This document shows positions 12,201-23,520 of a DNA stretch of 64,000 bases, one piece after another. Made by a program: the position numbers and the translations under genes. Below the pieces are notes generated by a model. It was not told the origin of the DNA. It searched no databases and saw only the letters and a program-made list of their open reading frames with translations. The DNA is from Epiperipatus broadwayi. Taxonomy: Eukaryota > Onychophora > Udeonychophora > Euonychophora > Peripatidae. Every line of letters starts with the position of its first letter. Position 1 is the first letter of the stretch. The DNA is taken from NCBI GenBank assembly GCA_028023455.1, contig JAQFVV010012394.1, positions 25,989,053 through 26,053,052 of the forward strand, in the 5' to 3' direction.

Positions 12201-12639
12201 AACTTCTTAAAAACTATCAAGCAAATCAAACAATCTTGATTTATTTTAATTTTCCTTCCATCTTATATACCAGTAAGAGTCGCAAAAAATGGGACAAATA
12301 AAAACACTTGCTGTTGTAGAGAGTCGTAAGAAAACTAGAATAATGTTTATTATGATTATTTTAATGATAAATAAAAATCTACTGGGATTATTGTTTAGAA
12401 ATTCATACGATGTTCAAAAGCTCTGGAATTTCTGCATTAGAGTTAATCCGAGTATTGAAGCTCTACTACAGCACTAAACTACACATGGGAATGATTTAAT
12501 ATATAAAATAAGTTATCAAAACATCATCATCAACAATTACTTATTTATATTCTAATTTTTCTCTGCTTTTTACTCCTTTATGCATTGATTGTATATATCA
12601 TTTAGTACACTTTTCTTTATTCACTTCTTACAATGTAAT
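12201..12639. other. Spacer without recognisable content
   Basis: AT-rich. The small frame at 12289-12477 has no family look. Confidence 0.4.
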
Positions 12640-13010
12640 ATATAAGGGATTCGAACTCAGAGACTTTCACATGACCCTCAACTCTCCATGCCATCTCATA
12701 TTGCTGACCCACTTGATCACACCCACGATGAAAAGATAAACAATCACCAATACAGATATTTCATGCTAAATCAGCACTCATCAGTTGGTTCAGATTACCA
12801 TATCTACATATATACAATCAGTGCTCAGCTTTATATTAAGATAGCGAATCTTCATATTTTAATGGACAGGCTTCAAGCTACTCCAACCAACAACTCTTCA
12901 AATGTCCATTTCATTGAAAATCTGATGATGGAACATTCAAAGCTCACGTTAGTGCCAAGGTTGTCATCCTACCCATATTGACGTTAATCATTCTGACCCC
13001 TAGTGTACAA
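12640..13010. repeat. Dispersed repeat related to 36600-37210
   Basis: Shares 'atgctaaatcagcactcatc', 'agttggttcag' and 'atcagtgctc' in the same order with the blocks at 36720-36800 and 37060-37190. The function and superfamily are not recognised. The frame at 12688-12981 reads through the repeat. Confidence 0.5.
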
Positions 13011-14407
13011 GAGAATAATCCATTTATCTGTGATAAAATATTAATATTAATAATCCATTTATACATACAAATGTGAGGGATGGGCAGACCTTTAACGCAC
13101 TATGTTTCAATATGTAACTTAATACACTGTACAGGCTCACACACACCAGCGCATTTTACAGTTTTAACTGACGAACAGTCGTACAAAAATATCAAGGAAT
13201 AAATAAAATAGACTACATTGTAAAAAGTGAAAAAAGAAAAATGTGCTAAATGATATATTCTATTTTATATGAGTTTATCTAGTATTGAAGATTCCATCAC
13301 AAATAGCTAGATATCCATTTACCAATCAATATTAGAATGCTAGCTCCTATCATGAACTACTTACTATCCTAGAATAAAGTATTAGTTATCAAATTATTAT
13401 TGTTTCTTCATTTATTTATAATATCTGTAATAGTATTTTTTTGTTATTAAAAAACAAACTAAAACAAAATTAAAATATTTAATAATATTATTATCAAATG
13501 ATAATATGAAAATAACAGACCAACAATATCCGTTTTAGATAATTAAATTAATTTGAATATTTAATTATTTCCTAAAACTTTCATATTAATATTAATAAAT
13601 TATTAAAATTTAATTTCAGCTGGAAATTATATTAATCAGCCATTTTCTATAAAATCTACAATGCTAAAAAAAAAAAGGAAATAAAAATAATTTAAAAATA
13701 AAGCAAGTAGAAAATAAAAAAAATAAATAATTTTTTAAATATAAAATTACCGAATAATTTTAACTTCCATCTACATTTAATTTTTTTTTTTTAAGATACT
13801 AATGATAATCAGTCTGTTATGGAATTTAATAAATCATCAGTTACTTGGGAGGTCATATGATTTTAAAACAGTAAACACGACAGGCTGAGTTTCAATGGAG
13901 GAAAGTTTAACTTTCAAGTCATTTATTTTATCACTGTGATGAACCACAGAGTGCTAAAAAAAAACTCAGATAGTTGCCTAGAAGGTCATAAAATATTTGA
14001 ACATGGGAAATGACATTTGATTATTGATCTGAGAATCTTTAGTTTTAAGTTCCATCAATCTACTGGCATACTGCTACCCAGTTTACTTTAAATTTTTAGC
14101 CGAGTTAATATATGAAAATCCATTCTTTCAGATTTAATTAAAATGGAAGAACTGAAATAAATAACTTTGTGAGTAATGTTGTAATTTGATCTTTTAAATA
14201 AATAATCCACTGTAGGGCAAAGGATCATTCATAAGAGAACCATAAGTAGAAGAAAGACTCACAAGACCTTCCAATTCCTAGATGATACGAATTTGAGTGA
14301 TTTTTTTCATCCTCGTTGTATACCATAGTTAAAGATAACTGGGTTGGATCAATAAAAAACTTATTAAATTTCTTGGGAAAAAAATTCTTTTGAATCCCTA
14401 GAATTTT
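13011..14407. other. AT-rich non-coding stretch
   Basis: No gene signal. Several poly-A/T runs. Confidence 0.5.
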
Positions 14408-15059
14408 CAATGATAGCGAACCGATGACAAGCGTGCCAGAGATGGCACGTTTGAATTTTTTACAGGCATGCGAACTATTTACATATTATAATTTTCTATG
14501 CTTTAAATTATTCAATATTTTTTTATTGTTAAAATCTGTACTAATAAAAATTTACTGCTAACCAAAGATAAAATAAATAAATATATTATACTAGAATTCA
14601 ATTTACAATTGAATTCTGATCAGAAGCAATAAATTACAAAATGTGAAAAAAAAAAGTTATATATATATAGGTGGGAATTATATTTTAAGTCAATCTATCA
14701 AATGATTCCAATATAACTCTTTGAAGTATTTTTTTTTCAAACGTAAAGGAAAAGTAATAAAATTATTTTCAGTCCTAATCTTTTTTTTTTACCTAAACGT
14801 GTTGATACCATTCATTTTTTTAACATAATCAAAATCGTGAACGAGATGCGTAATCAACGCTATCAAACGTTTTTTTTTGCTTGAAGTTTTGTTGTAAAAG
14901 TATAATGTAAAGATAATAATATATTTTAACATATAATAAATCTTTGATTTATAAAATTATTAAAGCTCTTTTAAATTTACTTTTAAATAATTTGTTATCA
15001 TTATGTTAATATGACTAATAAAAAAAAAAATTGTCAAGCAGTGGAGAATTTCAAAATTG

Positions 15060-17361
15060 GTGAACTAATGAGTATGGAATGATTAACAAAGACAGCAAGG
15101 CAATATGTGTTTTATGTTTCAGAAGTTGTACTGAGAACATCATCGGTAAGAAGACTAATCATAAATCGTGTTTTTCTGAAGGTTTGTGATGATGGTGTTC
15201 TAGCTGTATTTTTATATTGGACTATTTCCATCATCTAATATGTGTGCTGAATGTCTTTAGAAAAGTTTAATTTTAGTTAAATATTCCAAATGCATTCAAC
15301 TGTTAGTAATATCACAGCAAACAGCTTAGTATATGCACCAACTGCTAGTAATATCACAGCAAACAAATGTTAGTAATATCATAGCAAACAGGTTTAGTAT
15401 ATGCACCAACTGTTAGTAATATCACAGCAAACAAATCTTAGTAATATCACAGCAAACAGGTTAGTATATACACTGTTAGTAATATCACAGCAAACAGGTT
15501 ACTAATCTGTTTGCTGTGATATTACTAACAGTTGGTGCATATACTAACCTGTTTGCTGCAATATTACTAACAGTTGAATGCATTTGGAATATTTAACTAA
15601 AATTAAACTTTTATAAAGACATTCAACACATATATTAGATGATGGAAATAGTCCAATATAAAAATACAGCAATCGTAAATCGCTCTGTAAAAAAAGTAAA
15701 GATGAACAAAAAGAATATATTACCCAAGCATTTAAAAATATAAATATTCAATCAACATCTATAATGAAATTCATCTAAAATCATTCAAATATAACGGCTG
15801 CTAGTTTTTTTTATTTCAAATGCAATTTCCAAATATGGGAAGCCTTTTAATGATGGAGAATATATGAAAAAAGCTTGGATGAAAAGTGCACCAATTCTTT
15901 TTGAAGGTTTTAAAAACAAAGCAAAAATTATTCAGAGCATAAAAGATTTACCATTGGCTAGAAATACAGTTAAAAAAAGAATCCTGCAAATAGCTAACAA
16001 CATAAATTACTAACAAAAAAAAAGAGATATAAAATCTAGTTTAATTTCTCTCTGCCTTGATGAAAGTTCAGACATAAATGGCTATTTTTATTCACTATTG
16101 GGTTGGAAATAATATCAAAGAATTGATCTGTTTAAGCTCATTAGTAACAACAACAAAAGGAATAGATATTTGCAATGAAATTTCAAATGTACTCTCTGAA
16201 AAAGAAATAGATGTTGCCAACATTGTTTCAGTAACTAGCTCGAAGCATGACTGAAAAAGAAAATAGTTTTCTCACTTTATTTACCAACCGTATTGGACAT
16301 TCAATTTTGGGTTTTCATTGCATTATACATCAGCAAGTTTTATGCACAAGGTCAGTTATAAGGCACTGGATGATGTTATGATCTATTGTGAATAAGTTAG
16401 TCAATTTATTTTTAAATTTATAGAGTGAAGTGAACTCAGCATACAATGGTTTACTTATATACTATAATGTCTGATGGTTGAGGAAAAGTTCTTCAAAGAT
16501 TCATTGAGTATTTAGATGAAATTAGACTGTTTTTACATAATGAGGAAATCATACAAAATATAATAAATTAATGGATGTTGAATGGCTTTCAAAATTAATG
16601 GTTTTTATTGATATATGTTCACATCTAAATGAATTAAAAATGAAACTGCAAGGTTATAAAAGACAATTATTGTCATGTTTGATTTGATCAAAGCAAGTGA
16701 TGTCAAATTACAAAATTTCAATCGTGATATTATTTCTTACACAAATATTTTCCAAATATAAAAAAGTTCTTGTCTGATTTAGAATTTATGAGAAGCCAGA
16801 TCAAGTAAAATTGACACAAGAGTTTTGTGCTGTTATTCAATCAATAACTGATTAATTTTCTTTAAGCTTTATACAGTTCAGACAATTTTCATAAACATCA
16901 AAATTTATTTTACACCCAGACATAATATCAATGAAAAGTCTCATGTTAGAAATTTTTGAGTGGCTTAATTTGGAAGATATGGGAATGCAATCAGTCAATT
17001 TTTAATTCATTTCTATATAGAAACAGAAATTTGATTTGAGTAATGAGTTAGAAACAATGGAAAATGATCGATTATTGGTCATATGTAAAAAGAATGCTGA
17101 AGAGGAACTATTGACTGCCTGGAATGTTATTCCTGAAACATTTAATTGCTTAAAAATTTTAGCGATCCACATATTATCAATTTTCTCCTCTACATATATA
17201 TATATGAATCATTGTTTTCAGAAATGCATTTAATTCAAGACAGTTCGAGAAATAGAATGACAGATGAATCTAGTTCAGCATGTACATTATTAAAACTAAC
17301 AAAATGTGAATTAGATATAAAGCATTTGGCATCCAATGTACAACAGCAAAAATCTCATTAA
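15060..17361 (+). pseudogene. hAT transposase pseudogene, similar to GTF2IRD2/ZBED proteins
   Basis: The transposase is in pieces but colinear with the family. At about 15075-15180 there is a BED-finger-like stretch (YGMINKDSKAICVLCFRSC ... NHKSCFSE). At 16040-16080 comes LISLCLDESSDINGY, at 16300-16345 GFHCIIHQQVLC, and at 16572-16660 LMDVEWLSKLMVF then ICSHLNELKMKLQG. The C terminus at 17035-17361 carries the dimerisation domain: LSNELETMENDRLL, NAEEELLTAWNVIPETF, ILSIFSSTYIYESLFSEM, NRMTDESSSACTLLKLT. In vertebrates this transposase type gave rise to GTF2IRD2 and EPM2AIP1-like genes. Here many stops and frameshifts interrupt it. One frameshift lies in a TA microsatellite near 17195-17208, and the 486-bp foldback insertion separates the finger from the rest. 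The dimerisation region is the best preserved part, so decay may be moderate rather than ancient. Confidence 0.8.
15181..15670. repeat. Foldback element with inner minisatellite, inserted in the hAT transposase
   Basis: Arms of over 100 bp (15181-15310 and about 15562-15670) are inverse of each other: 'tggactatttccatcatcta', 'attttagttaaatattccaa' and 'atgcattcaact' recur reversed. The centre (15296-15560) is a chain of a 20-40-bp motif 'gttagtaatatcacagcaaa' in one orientation, a palindromic turn near 15498, then the inverse. The right arm lacks the outermost 20 or so bases found on the left. AATCGT flanks both sides and could be the target duplication. The same sequence forms the segment just before the PLE at 30.7-30.86 kb, so these foldbacks look like inverted PLE terminal repeats. 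Confidence 0.75.
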
Positions 17362-17662
17362 ATAATGTCTATTTATGTTGATTTTATGTTTATTTCCAAA
17401 ATTTTATTCTAATCACTATTAATTTTTTACTATTACATTTTATTCAACATGTGCTCTTCAAAATAAATATTGTTCACTTTTATTTAGCTTATTTAGAATT
17501 TTTATTTAATTATTATTATTATTTTGGTCTATAAACTTTTAAAAAACTGTAAAAATTAAAATGTTTATGTTTTGATTTAAAAACTGTATGGCAGGCCAAT
17601 TATTTAATAAATATTTTTTGGAAATTTTTGGCACGTACAGACAAAAAGGTTCGCCACCATAG

Positions 17663-18659
17663 GCAAGATTGGAATATGCACTAATTCCACACCATAAGAT
17701 CCTGAGAGATATAATTTCCAGTCTTGACTAATGAAACAAATACTGTTAATAAACATTTCAATTTAGTAAAGTAAAGGGTTAATTAGCAGTATATGGTTCA
17801 TTAGTCAAAACTGGAAATTACATATAATGTTAGAAAATAGCTCTGTATTTACTATATTATATTCTAATGATTTTAATGAGCGTGTATATATTTTACACCT
17901 TATCAAATATCTAACATTAAGAATATAAACCTATACATTAAATAACAAATCCAAGTATGTTACTAAAATAATACAAGTTAGATCTCCAAAGAATAATTCG
18001 AATGAACTTATAAATAACTATATCAATATCAAACAGTTTTATTAGACAAAAATTACTTTAATGTGACTTTTGGTTTATTATATAGCTATAAATCAAGCAT
18101 TGATACCTGAAAAGACCATAACTTTTTATCAGTGATGACTAAATTCATTAGATTTTCATCTAAATTAATATTTGGAAATGTAGACTGGCTTAATTAAAAA
18201 ACATAAAAAACACGATTAATTACTTCCCCAATTTTATCTTAAATGCTGACGTATACTATAAATAACTCTAGTTTTCTTGGTTATTATATAAGATTTAATA
18301 ATTAAGGAAGTTACTCATTTAGCATTTTTAAAAAGACGTTTTATTATCGTATATATAAACAAACTGTAGCGTTGCATAATTAAAAATCAACATAATCTTC
18401 AATATGAGAGGAGGGAAAGTTAAAATGATCCGGAACTTAAGTCCAAGTAAAAATTGGTGAAGGAGAAATGTTGATGTTTTATATTTCAGCAAAATTAAGT
18501 AAATGTATACACACAATTAACATCAATTATTAGGAAAAAAACAAATATTTTTCTATGCAATGGAAATATCATTTCAGAACAAAACAAACTTGTGTACGCT
18601 ATTGAGGTTTAATTCATGAGTTTATTTATTGTACGTACACACAAATGAGAGAGGTTAAG
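17663..18659. other. AT-rich spacer with a short dispersed repeat
   Basis: No gene. The segment at 17945-18080 shares 'agtatgttactaa' and following blocks with 32397-32450 and 54340-54410, so it is a piece of another dispersed repeat. The minus frame at 18328-18516 is AT-driven. Confidence 0.45.
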
Positions 18660-19175
18660 GATGTTAATGTTACATGATCACCATTCTTTATGCTTAAACA
18701 AGTTGTTTACACAGAGGCTAAATTACTATATTCATAGTTTAGCCTTGTGTAAACAGCTTGTGTAAGCATAAAGAATGGTGATCATGTGATGTTTAGTGAT
18801 ATAACACCAATCCTGCCCAATAGGATTATGTAAAACACTGAAAAGTATGAATGCTGAACTGGTTCAAATCTATACAACTATACAAGTTAATGAGTTTGAA
18901 TTGAAAACATTTTTATGTTTTCAATTTGGACTCAAAGCTTCATAGTTAGTTAATAAGATAAAAATGTGGCTGCTGGAGGTTGCATTAGATCCTAAGATCT
19001 AGGTGCAATGCTCTCAGATCTAATGCTCCTCACTGGATGAAAGCCACAAGCTAGAAACTAGTCTGGGGATATTGGAATAAGTAGGCACTAGATTTTATGC
19101 ACAAATCTTCTTGCATTCATTGATTACTCTGGTTTGCACTGAGTGGCGCTACAGTATGGAGAGTTTAGCCTGTGT
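18660..19175 (+). repeat. Hammerhead-bearing repeat, copy A, with inverted 5' end
   Basis: Starts with a palindrome (arms 18672-18722 and 18738-18787, about 50 bp, few mismatches) containing 'atgatcaccattctttatgc'. It then runs through 'ggctgctggaggttgcatta', the hammerhead core at 19027-19069, 'ttctttgcattcattgatta'-like sequence and 'ggtttgcactgagtggcgct' to about 19175. Copies with the same order occur at 62680-63300, 58560-58935 and 55290-55790. Confidence 0.8.
19027..19069 (+). ncRNA. Hammerhead-ribozyme-like motif (copy A)
   Basis: Box 1 reads CTGGATGA (one G more than CUGAUGA), then a small stem II (AGC/GCT around CACAA), GAAAC, TA and GTC. The flanks TCCTCA and TGGGGA pair as a 6-bp helix I with one G-U. 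Stem III would be AC/GU only, as in minimal PLE or retrozyme hammerheads. The inserted G in box 1 probably disables this copy. Confidence 0.55.
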
Positions 19176-19934
19176 GATGTTAGCGTCCTATAAATGACTC
19201 ATCAAGTTATAATACAAATATTTTTAATAACAATATTCATAACAACATCAGGGATAATAAATAATATAGTTTCATATATACTATTTTTCATTTTTTATAG
19301 TGATAGCTACATACATGCATTTACACATTCGAGAACTATTACTGTCAAATTAATAACTTTATAGCACTCAAACAATATATATAACCTACCGGTCTTTTAT
19401 CCCGATGCGATGCGTATACTCATATATTTATCTACAATAACAGATACCCTAGAATTTGGGCTTCTTTTGCGAAAACCTCTAACTTCACGGTTTTTACAAT
19501 TACTTTTAGATTTCTTTATACTTTTCGAAGTATCTGGAGTAACTAATTAAAATGGGGGCGGGAGATTATAGTAATAATAAAGTTTGTTTTGTCAGTTTAC
19601 CTTTTAATTACTGTTTTTCAAATTCCTTTGCATATTCAGATTAACTTCATCTCTTGTTCATATTATTTTGTCTGTTTACATAAGCTACTCCAATCTTTAT
19701 TTTAATTACTAGAGTATTTAAAATTTAATTACTTTTATATTTTACAAAATATACAAAGTATATTATATTTAACGGTATTTTAACAAAATCCAATCTGTAT
19801 CTATATCTACTAGTAAACTTTACAAATACACAAAATAAAAATAATATTAAAAAATTCTTAAAGACTTTCCTCTATCAGCGAAATATGCAGACTTACATAG
19901 ATTAATATCATATATAAATCTTTCTTGAAATATA
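19176..19934. other. AT-rich spacer
   Basis: Nothing recognised, apart from TTGAAATATA at 19925-19934, the candidate left target duplication of the RTE-like element that follows. Confidence 0.5.
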
Positions 19935-19958
19935 TCATCATCATCAACCATTATCAAT

Positions 19959-20241
19959 TCACTGCAGGATGAAGATCTCTCCAAGTTTAATCCATCTTCT
20001 CCGATCTTTAGCTTCTCTTTTCCACAACGCCCCTGCACATTTTCTTATTTCATCCATCCATGTCACATGTGGTCTCTTTCTGGGTCTTTTACAATCTCTT
20101 GGAATCCAGTTTAAAATTTCAATTGTCCATCTATTATCATTTCTTCTAGCAATATGTCCAGCCCAACTCCATTTCAATCTTTTAATTTTTTCAATAAGGT
20201 CAGTAACACCTGTTTGATGTCTTACCCATACATTGCATTTT
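19959..20241 (-). pseudogene. RTE-like reverse transcriptase, C-terminal tail (shifted frame)
   Basis: Minus-strand continuation of the RT after a frameshift near 20243. The restored reading is evident because the bases upstream of the first methionine of this frame encode the expected linker (NVWVRHQTGVTDLIEK) before KRLKWSWAGHIARR. Landmarks are WAGHIARRNDNRW, then KRPRKRPHVTWMDEI and the end GEIFILQ, where the ORF stops just before the trinucleotide tail. This tail is the conserved 'W.GHI.R ... GRP...W.D.' block of RTE and related polyproteins. Confidence 0.8.
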
Positions 20242-21921
20242 TCAATCTCTTCTTGTTATTCCCAACATACACCTCTCCATACTCCTTTGAGTGGTCTGAA
20301 GTCTCTGTATTGCTCTTCTATTAAGTGTCCAAGTCTCAGATCCATAAGTAAGAACTGGTAAAACACATTTGTTAAAAACCATTCTTTTCAAACACATAGG
20401 CATATTTTCTTTTAGTATCAAGTTATTTCTACCAAAAGCACTCCAACCAAGTTTAGTTGTATGATTAATTTCCTCCATTATGTTTCCATCTGTATTAATA
20501 ATCTGACCAAGGTATTTGTAACTGTTAACTTCTTCTAATTCTTCATAATCAATCTTTATTTTCATATTTTGAGCAAATCGATTAAACATTACTTTAGTCT
20601 TTTTAACATTTATCTTTAGTCCTACTTTTCTACTTTCATCTGCTAACTCCTGCAACATTTCCTGCAGCTCTGAAGCATTATTTGCAAAAACAACTACATC
20701 ATCTGCAAAATCTAAATGACTTAAATACTCTCCATTTACTTTCATTCCTCTAGTTTCCCATTTTAATCCACAAAATACTTCTTGCAGCACTGCTGTAAAA
20801 AGTTTTGGAGATATGGAGTCACCTTGTCTTACACCTTTCTCAATGTTGATTTTTCCAGTATCATTATGTAATCTAATTGTTGCTGTTGCATTTTTATAAA
20901 TATTCTTTAAAATATGACAATATTCTGGATCTATATTTTGACGATCCAATGCTTTAATCACTGAAGAAATGTGTATAGAATCAAATGCCTTTTCATAATC
21001 TACAAATCCAAAACATAATGACAACTCATATTCATTTGTCCTTTCTATGACTTCTCTCAATACCTGGATATGATCTATTGTACTAAAATCACTTTTAAAT
21101 CCAGCTTGTTCTCTTGGTTGGTGGAAATCCAAAGTTCTCTGTAGACGAGTTGTAATTATCTTCGTAAAATTTTTATATAAAACTGATAAAAGGCTGATAG
21201 GTCTGTAATTTCTAATATCTTCTTTATCACCTTTTTTAAATATTAATATTATTACTGCATTCTTCCAATCTTCCGGTACATCTTTATCATTTAGACATTT
21301 GGTATATAACTTTGCTAAAATTGTTTCTATTTCTTCACCTGCTTCTTTTAATATATCAATTATAATTCCATCATTTCCTGGAGCCTTTCCTTTCTTCATA
21401 CATTTAATTGCATGTCTCACTTCTTCATTTAAAATTCTGGGCAATTCGGAAGATGTAATAGAAATAGGAGGTACTTGTTCTTTATTACTATATAATTCTT
21501 GATAAAAATCTTCTACCAATTTCATGATGTCATCTCTCTTTTTAGTAATAATTCCATCTTTTTTTCTTATTGCAGATATAAATTTCCTACCAATACCAAA
21601 ATGGTGTTTAACATTCTTGAGACTTTTATTTTCTTCTACAGCTTTCCTTGCTATTTCACAGTTATACTTTCTTATATCATTTTCAACTCTTTTCCGTACC
21701 ATTTTACAAAATTCGAGATATTCAATTCTTTTTAATACATCATTTTTGTATATCTTCATATTCCTTCTTTTCTTCATAAATTCTCTAGTCTCAGTAGAAA
21801 TTTTATTAGTCACTTGCTGCTTTTTTCTACCAGCTATCTTTGTTGCAGTTTTTAAAAGTGTATCAGTTATTTTCATATTAATTTCATTCAAATCTGAATC
21901 ATGTTCAAAATCTACTAACAC
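20242..21921 (-). pseudogene. RTE-like reverse transcriptase, main part
   Basis: A 559-codon open stretch holding the complete catalytic RT domain. In order (approximate residue): KGKAPGNDGI (175), NYRPISLLSVLYK (240), REQAGFKSDFSTIDHI (270), FVDYEKAFDSI with the first catalytic Asp (310), GVRQGDSISPKLF (365), FADDVVVF with the catalytic Asp pair (405), NVKKTKVM (450), YKYLG (470), then LPVLTYGSETWTL (525). It copies element RNA into DNA at the nicked target (target-primed reverse transcription). It is joined in frame terms to the endonuclease upstream by a single missing base in an A run near 21990-22000, with the linker reading LRKTIFTVDIPNL. The downstream break is at 20243. All key RT residues are intact. 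Confidence 0.9.
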
Positions 21922-22004
21922 TTGAAACCTATTTGTAAGTTCTAATTTAAATTCATTAGAATGTTTCTGAAGATTAGGAATATCAACTGTAAATATTGTT
22001 TTTC

Positions 22005-22811
22005 TTAATAATTTTTGTCTCTATTAACACTTAACTTACACCTTACTAATCGATGATCACTTCCTGTGTTAAATTTATTAAGAACATTACAATCTTGAAA
22101 TATGTATTTCCTGTTACTCAAAATATAATCCAATTCTGCTGTACCTTCATTTGGATGCTTCCATGTCCATTTCCTTTTAACATTTTGCTCAAAAAATGAA
22201 TTCATAATATAAAGTTTTTCTTTTTCTGAAAACTCCACAAGTCTATGTCCTCTCTCATTTCTATTACAATAACCAAAATTACCAACAGCAATTTCATCTT
22301 TCATTTGTCTACCAATTCTAGCATTAAAGTCTCCCATAACAATTTTAAAATGTTGTTTACTCTGATCAAAAGCCTTTTGTACATCCATATAAAAATCTTC
22401 TACTACTTCATCACTATGAGAACTTGTTGGGGCATAAACCTGAATTATCTGCATTTGGTATCTGCTATTAAGTTGTATAACTAATTTTGCAACTCTGTCT
22501 GATACACCATCAATCTCCACAATATTGTTCTTCCATTTTTTATTTATAATGAATCCTACTCCACTTGTATTTCCAATATGTGTGCCTTTATAATAGAGTA
22601 TATGTCCACATTTTAAATCAATTGTCTCTTCACCTTTTCTTCTAACTTCACAAAGTCCAATAATGTCCCATTTAATATAAGAGAGTTCTTCTTCTAATTC
22701 TTGCAATCTTCCTTCACTTGAAAGTGATCTGCAGTTGTAAGTACTTAAATAAAAAGTCATCATCAAATGGCAGCCTGGGTCCGCAATCAGGGGATTCTTA
22801 GCACCCTCCAC
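22005..22811 (-). pseudogene. RTE-like endonuclease domain
   Basis: A 268-codon stretch encoding an apurinic/apyrimidinic-type endonuclease (exonuclease-endonuclease-phosphatase fold), which nicks the target DNA. Landmarks are STYNCRSLS (the Asn of the fold, residue about 27), WDIIGLCEVRRKGEE (catalytic Glu, about 58), VYAPT (about 125), GDFNARIG (Asp and Asn, about 162), LDYIL (about 228) and TGSDHRLVRC (Asp-His, about 250). All catalytic positions are present. In the unbroken element it would be the N-terminal part of one polyprotein with the RT. A single-base deletion at the A run following DK makes a premature stop. The methionine at the far 5' end may lie in the leader. The internal MMTFYLSTYN is an alternative start. 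Confidence 0.88.
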
Positions 22812-22893
22812 CTTCGGCCACCAACCACTGCCTTGGTTCGTGACTTTATAGTCTCCTGGGAATAAGGGCCATGCTTTATTTTTGAAAGATATA

Positions 22894-23089
22894 TAAAGTA
22901 TATATTATTTTTTCAGATTCCTTTATTTTGATTAAAATTATAATAGCACATAGAAGAAAAATATAATAATATATAATTATAATAGCACATAGAAGAGCCA
23001 AATTACATTCTTATAGTAGAGTATACACTCTTATATACAAACGAAAGAGTATTTCCCTTATTTCACAAAAATGATAAGTAATCTTATGC
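22894..23089. repeat. Short local direct repeat
   Basis: 'ttataatagcacatagaaga' occurs twice, about 30 bp apart (22946 and 22976). No gene here. Confidence 0.4.
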
Positions 23090-23520
23090 AAGAACACAGC
23101 CATTTACTGTAAACTAGAGTAACTAATGGATACTAGCTAATATAGTGTTATAAAATCCCAATTCTCAAAAGAACTCCTTTTGTGGCTTTTGCCTTCAGTG
23201 AAGACTAGGATTCAAATCCAGAACTAATCAACTTCTGCATCTAACAGTAACATTTTCATTCTTTATAATAATCATGCTAATATTCAAATTAAAACAGAAA
23301 ACTAAGTTCAAACTCAAGCTAACTCATTTGCATAGCTATATAAATCTGAATACCAGGCCAGTCTGTTTGAGACTTCAATTCTACAATACTGGTAGTATTC
23401 CTCTAGTCTTTAAATTTGAACTGTAGTTTTTACTGATAAGGGTAAAGATCAGAAACTGATCAGTCTGGAGATAAGAATTTTATAGCACTGTATTAATCTG
23501 GTGTCCATTTTTTATTAAAG
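23090..23520. repeat. Decayed hammerhead-repeat pair
   Basis: 23090-23280 resembles the family in minus orientation ('ggatactagc', 'ttttgtggcttttgccttca'). 23300-23520 resembles a plus copy with the motif described at 23427-23471 followed by 'ttttatagcact'. Substitutions are many, so this is an old pair in head-to-head orientation. Confidence 0.45.
23427..23471 (+). ncRNA. Hammerhead-like motif with stem III tetraloop
   Basis: Reads CTGATAA (G8 of CUGAUGA changed to A), GAAAC, then TGATCA and GTC. Here ACTGATCAGT gives a 3-bp stem III closed by GATC. Helix I can form six pairs (TTTTTA with TGGAGA, including G-U). Stem II is poor. The G8 change would abolish cleavage. Confidence 0.35.

Larger units (their letters stand above)
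14408..17662 (+). mobile_element. Decayed hAT DNA transposon (GTF2IRD2/ZBED-type)
   Basis: The left end reads CAATGATAGCGAACC followed by 'aagcgtgcc', and the right end is the inverse (GGTTCGCCACCATAG preceded by 'ggcacgt'). These match each other as imperfect terminal inverted repeats and resemble the hAT-type CAGTGGTGGCGAACC end. Between them lies a broken plus-strand transposase with a BED-type zinc finger, a catalytic-domain remnant and the hAT dimerisation domain. The expected 8-bp target duplication is not clear (AGAATTTT against GCAAGATT, four of eight matching), consistent with age. A foldback element at 15181-15670 is inserted just after the zinc finger. Confidence 0.75.
19935..22881 (-). 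mobile_element. Near full-length RTE-like non-LTR retrotransposon
   Basis: About 2.95 kb on the minus strand. The 5' end (22.81-22.88 kb) holds a GC-richer leader with GGTGGAGGGTGCTAAGAA and GCGGACCCAGGCTGCCA before the coding part. Then follow an apurinic-like endonuclease, a reverse transcriptase and a conserved tail, and the 3' end is 'gatgatgatgata', the short trinucleotide-like tail typical of RTE elements rather than poly(A). Flanking TTGAAATATA (19925-19934) and TTGAAAGATATA (22882-22893) are a plausible target-site duplication. Only two frameshifts break the single ORF, so the copy is fairly young. Confidence 0.85.
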
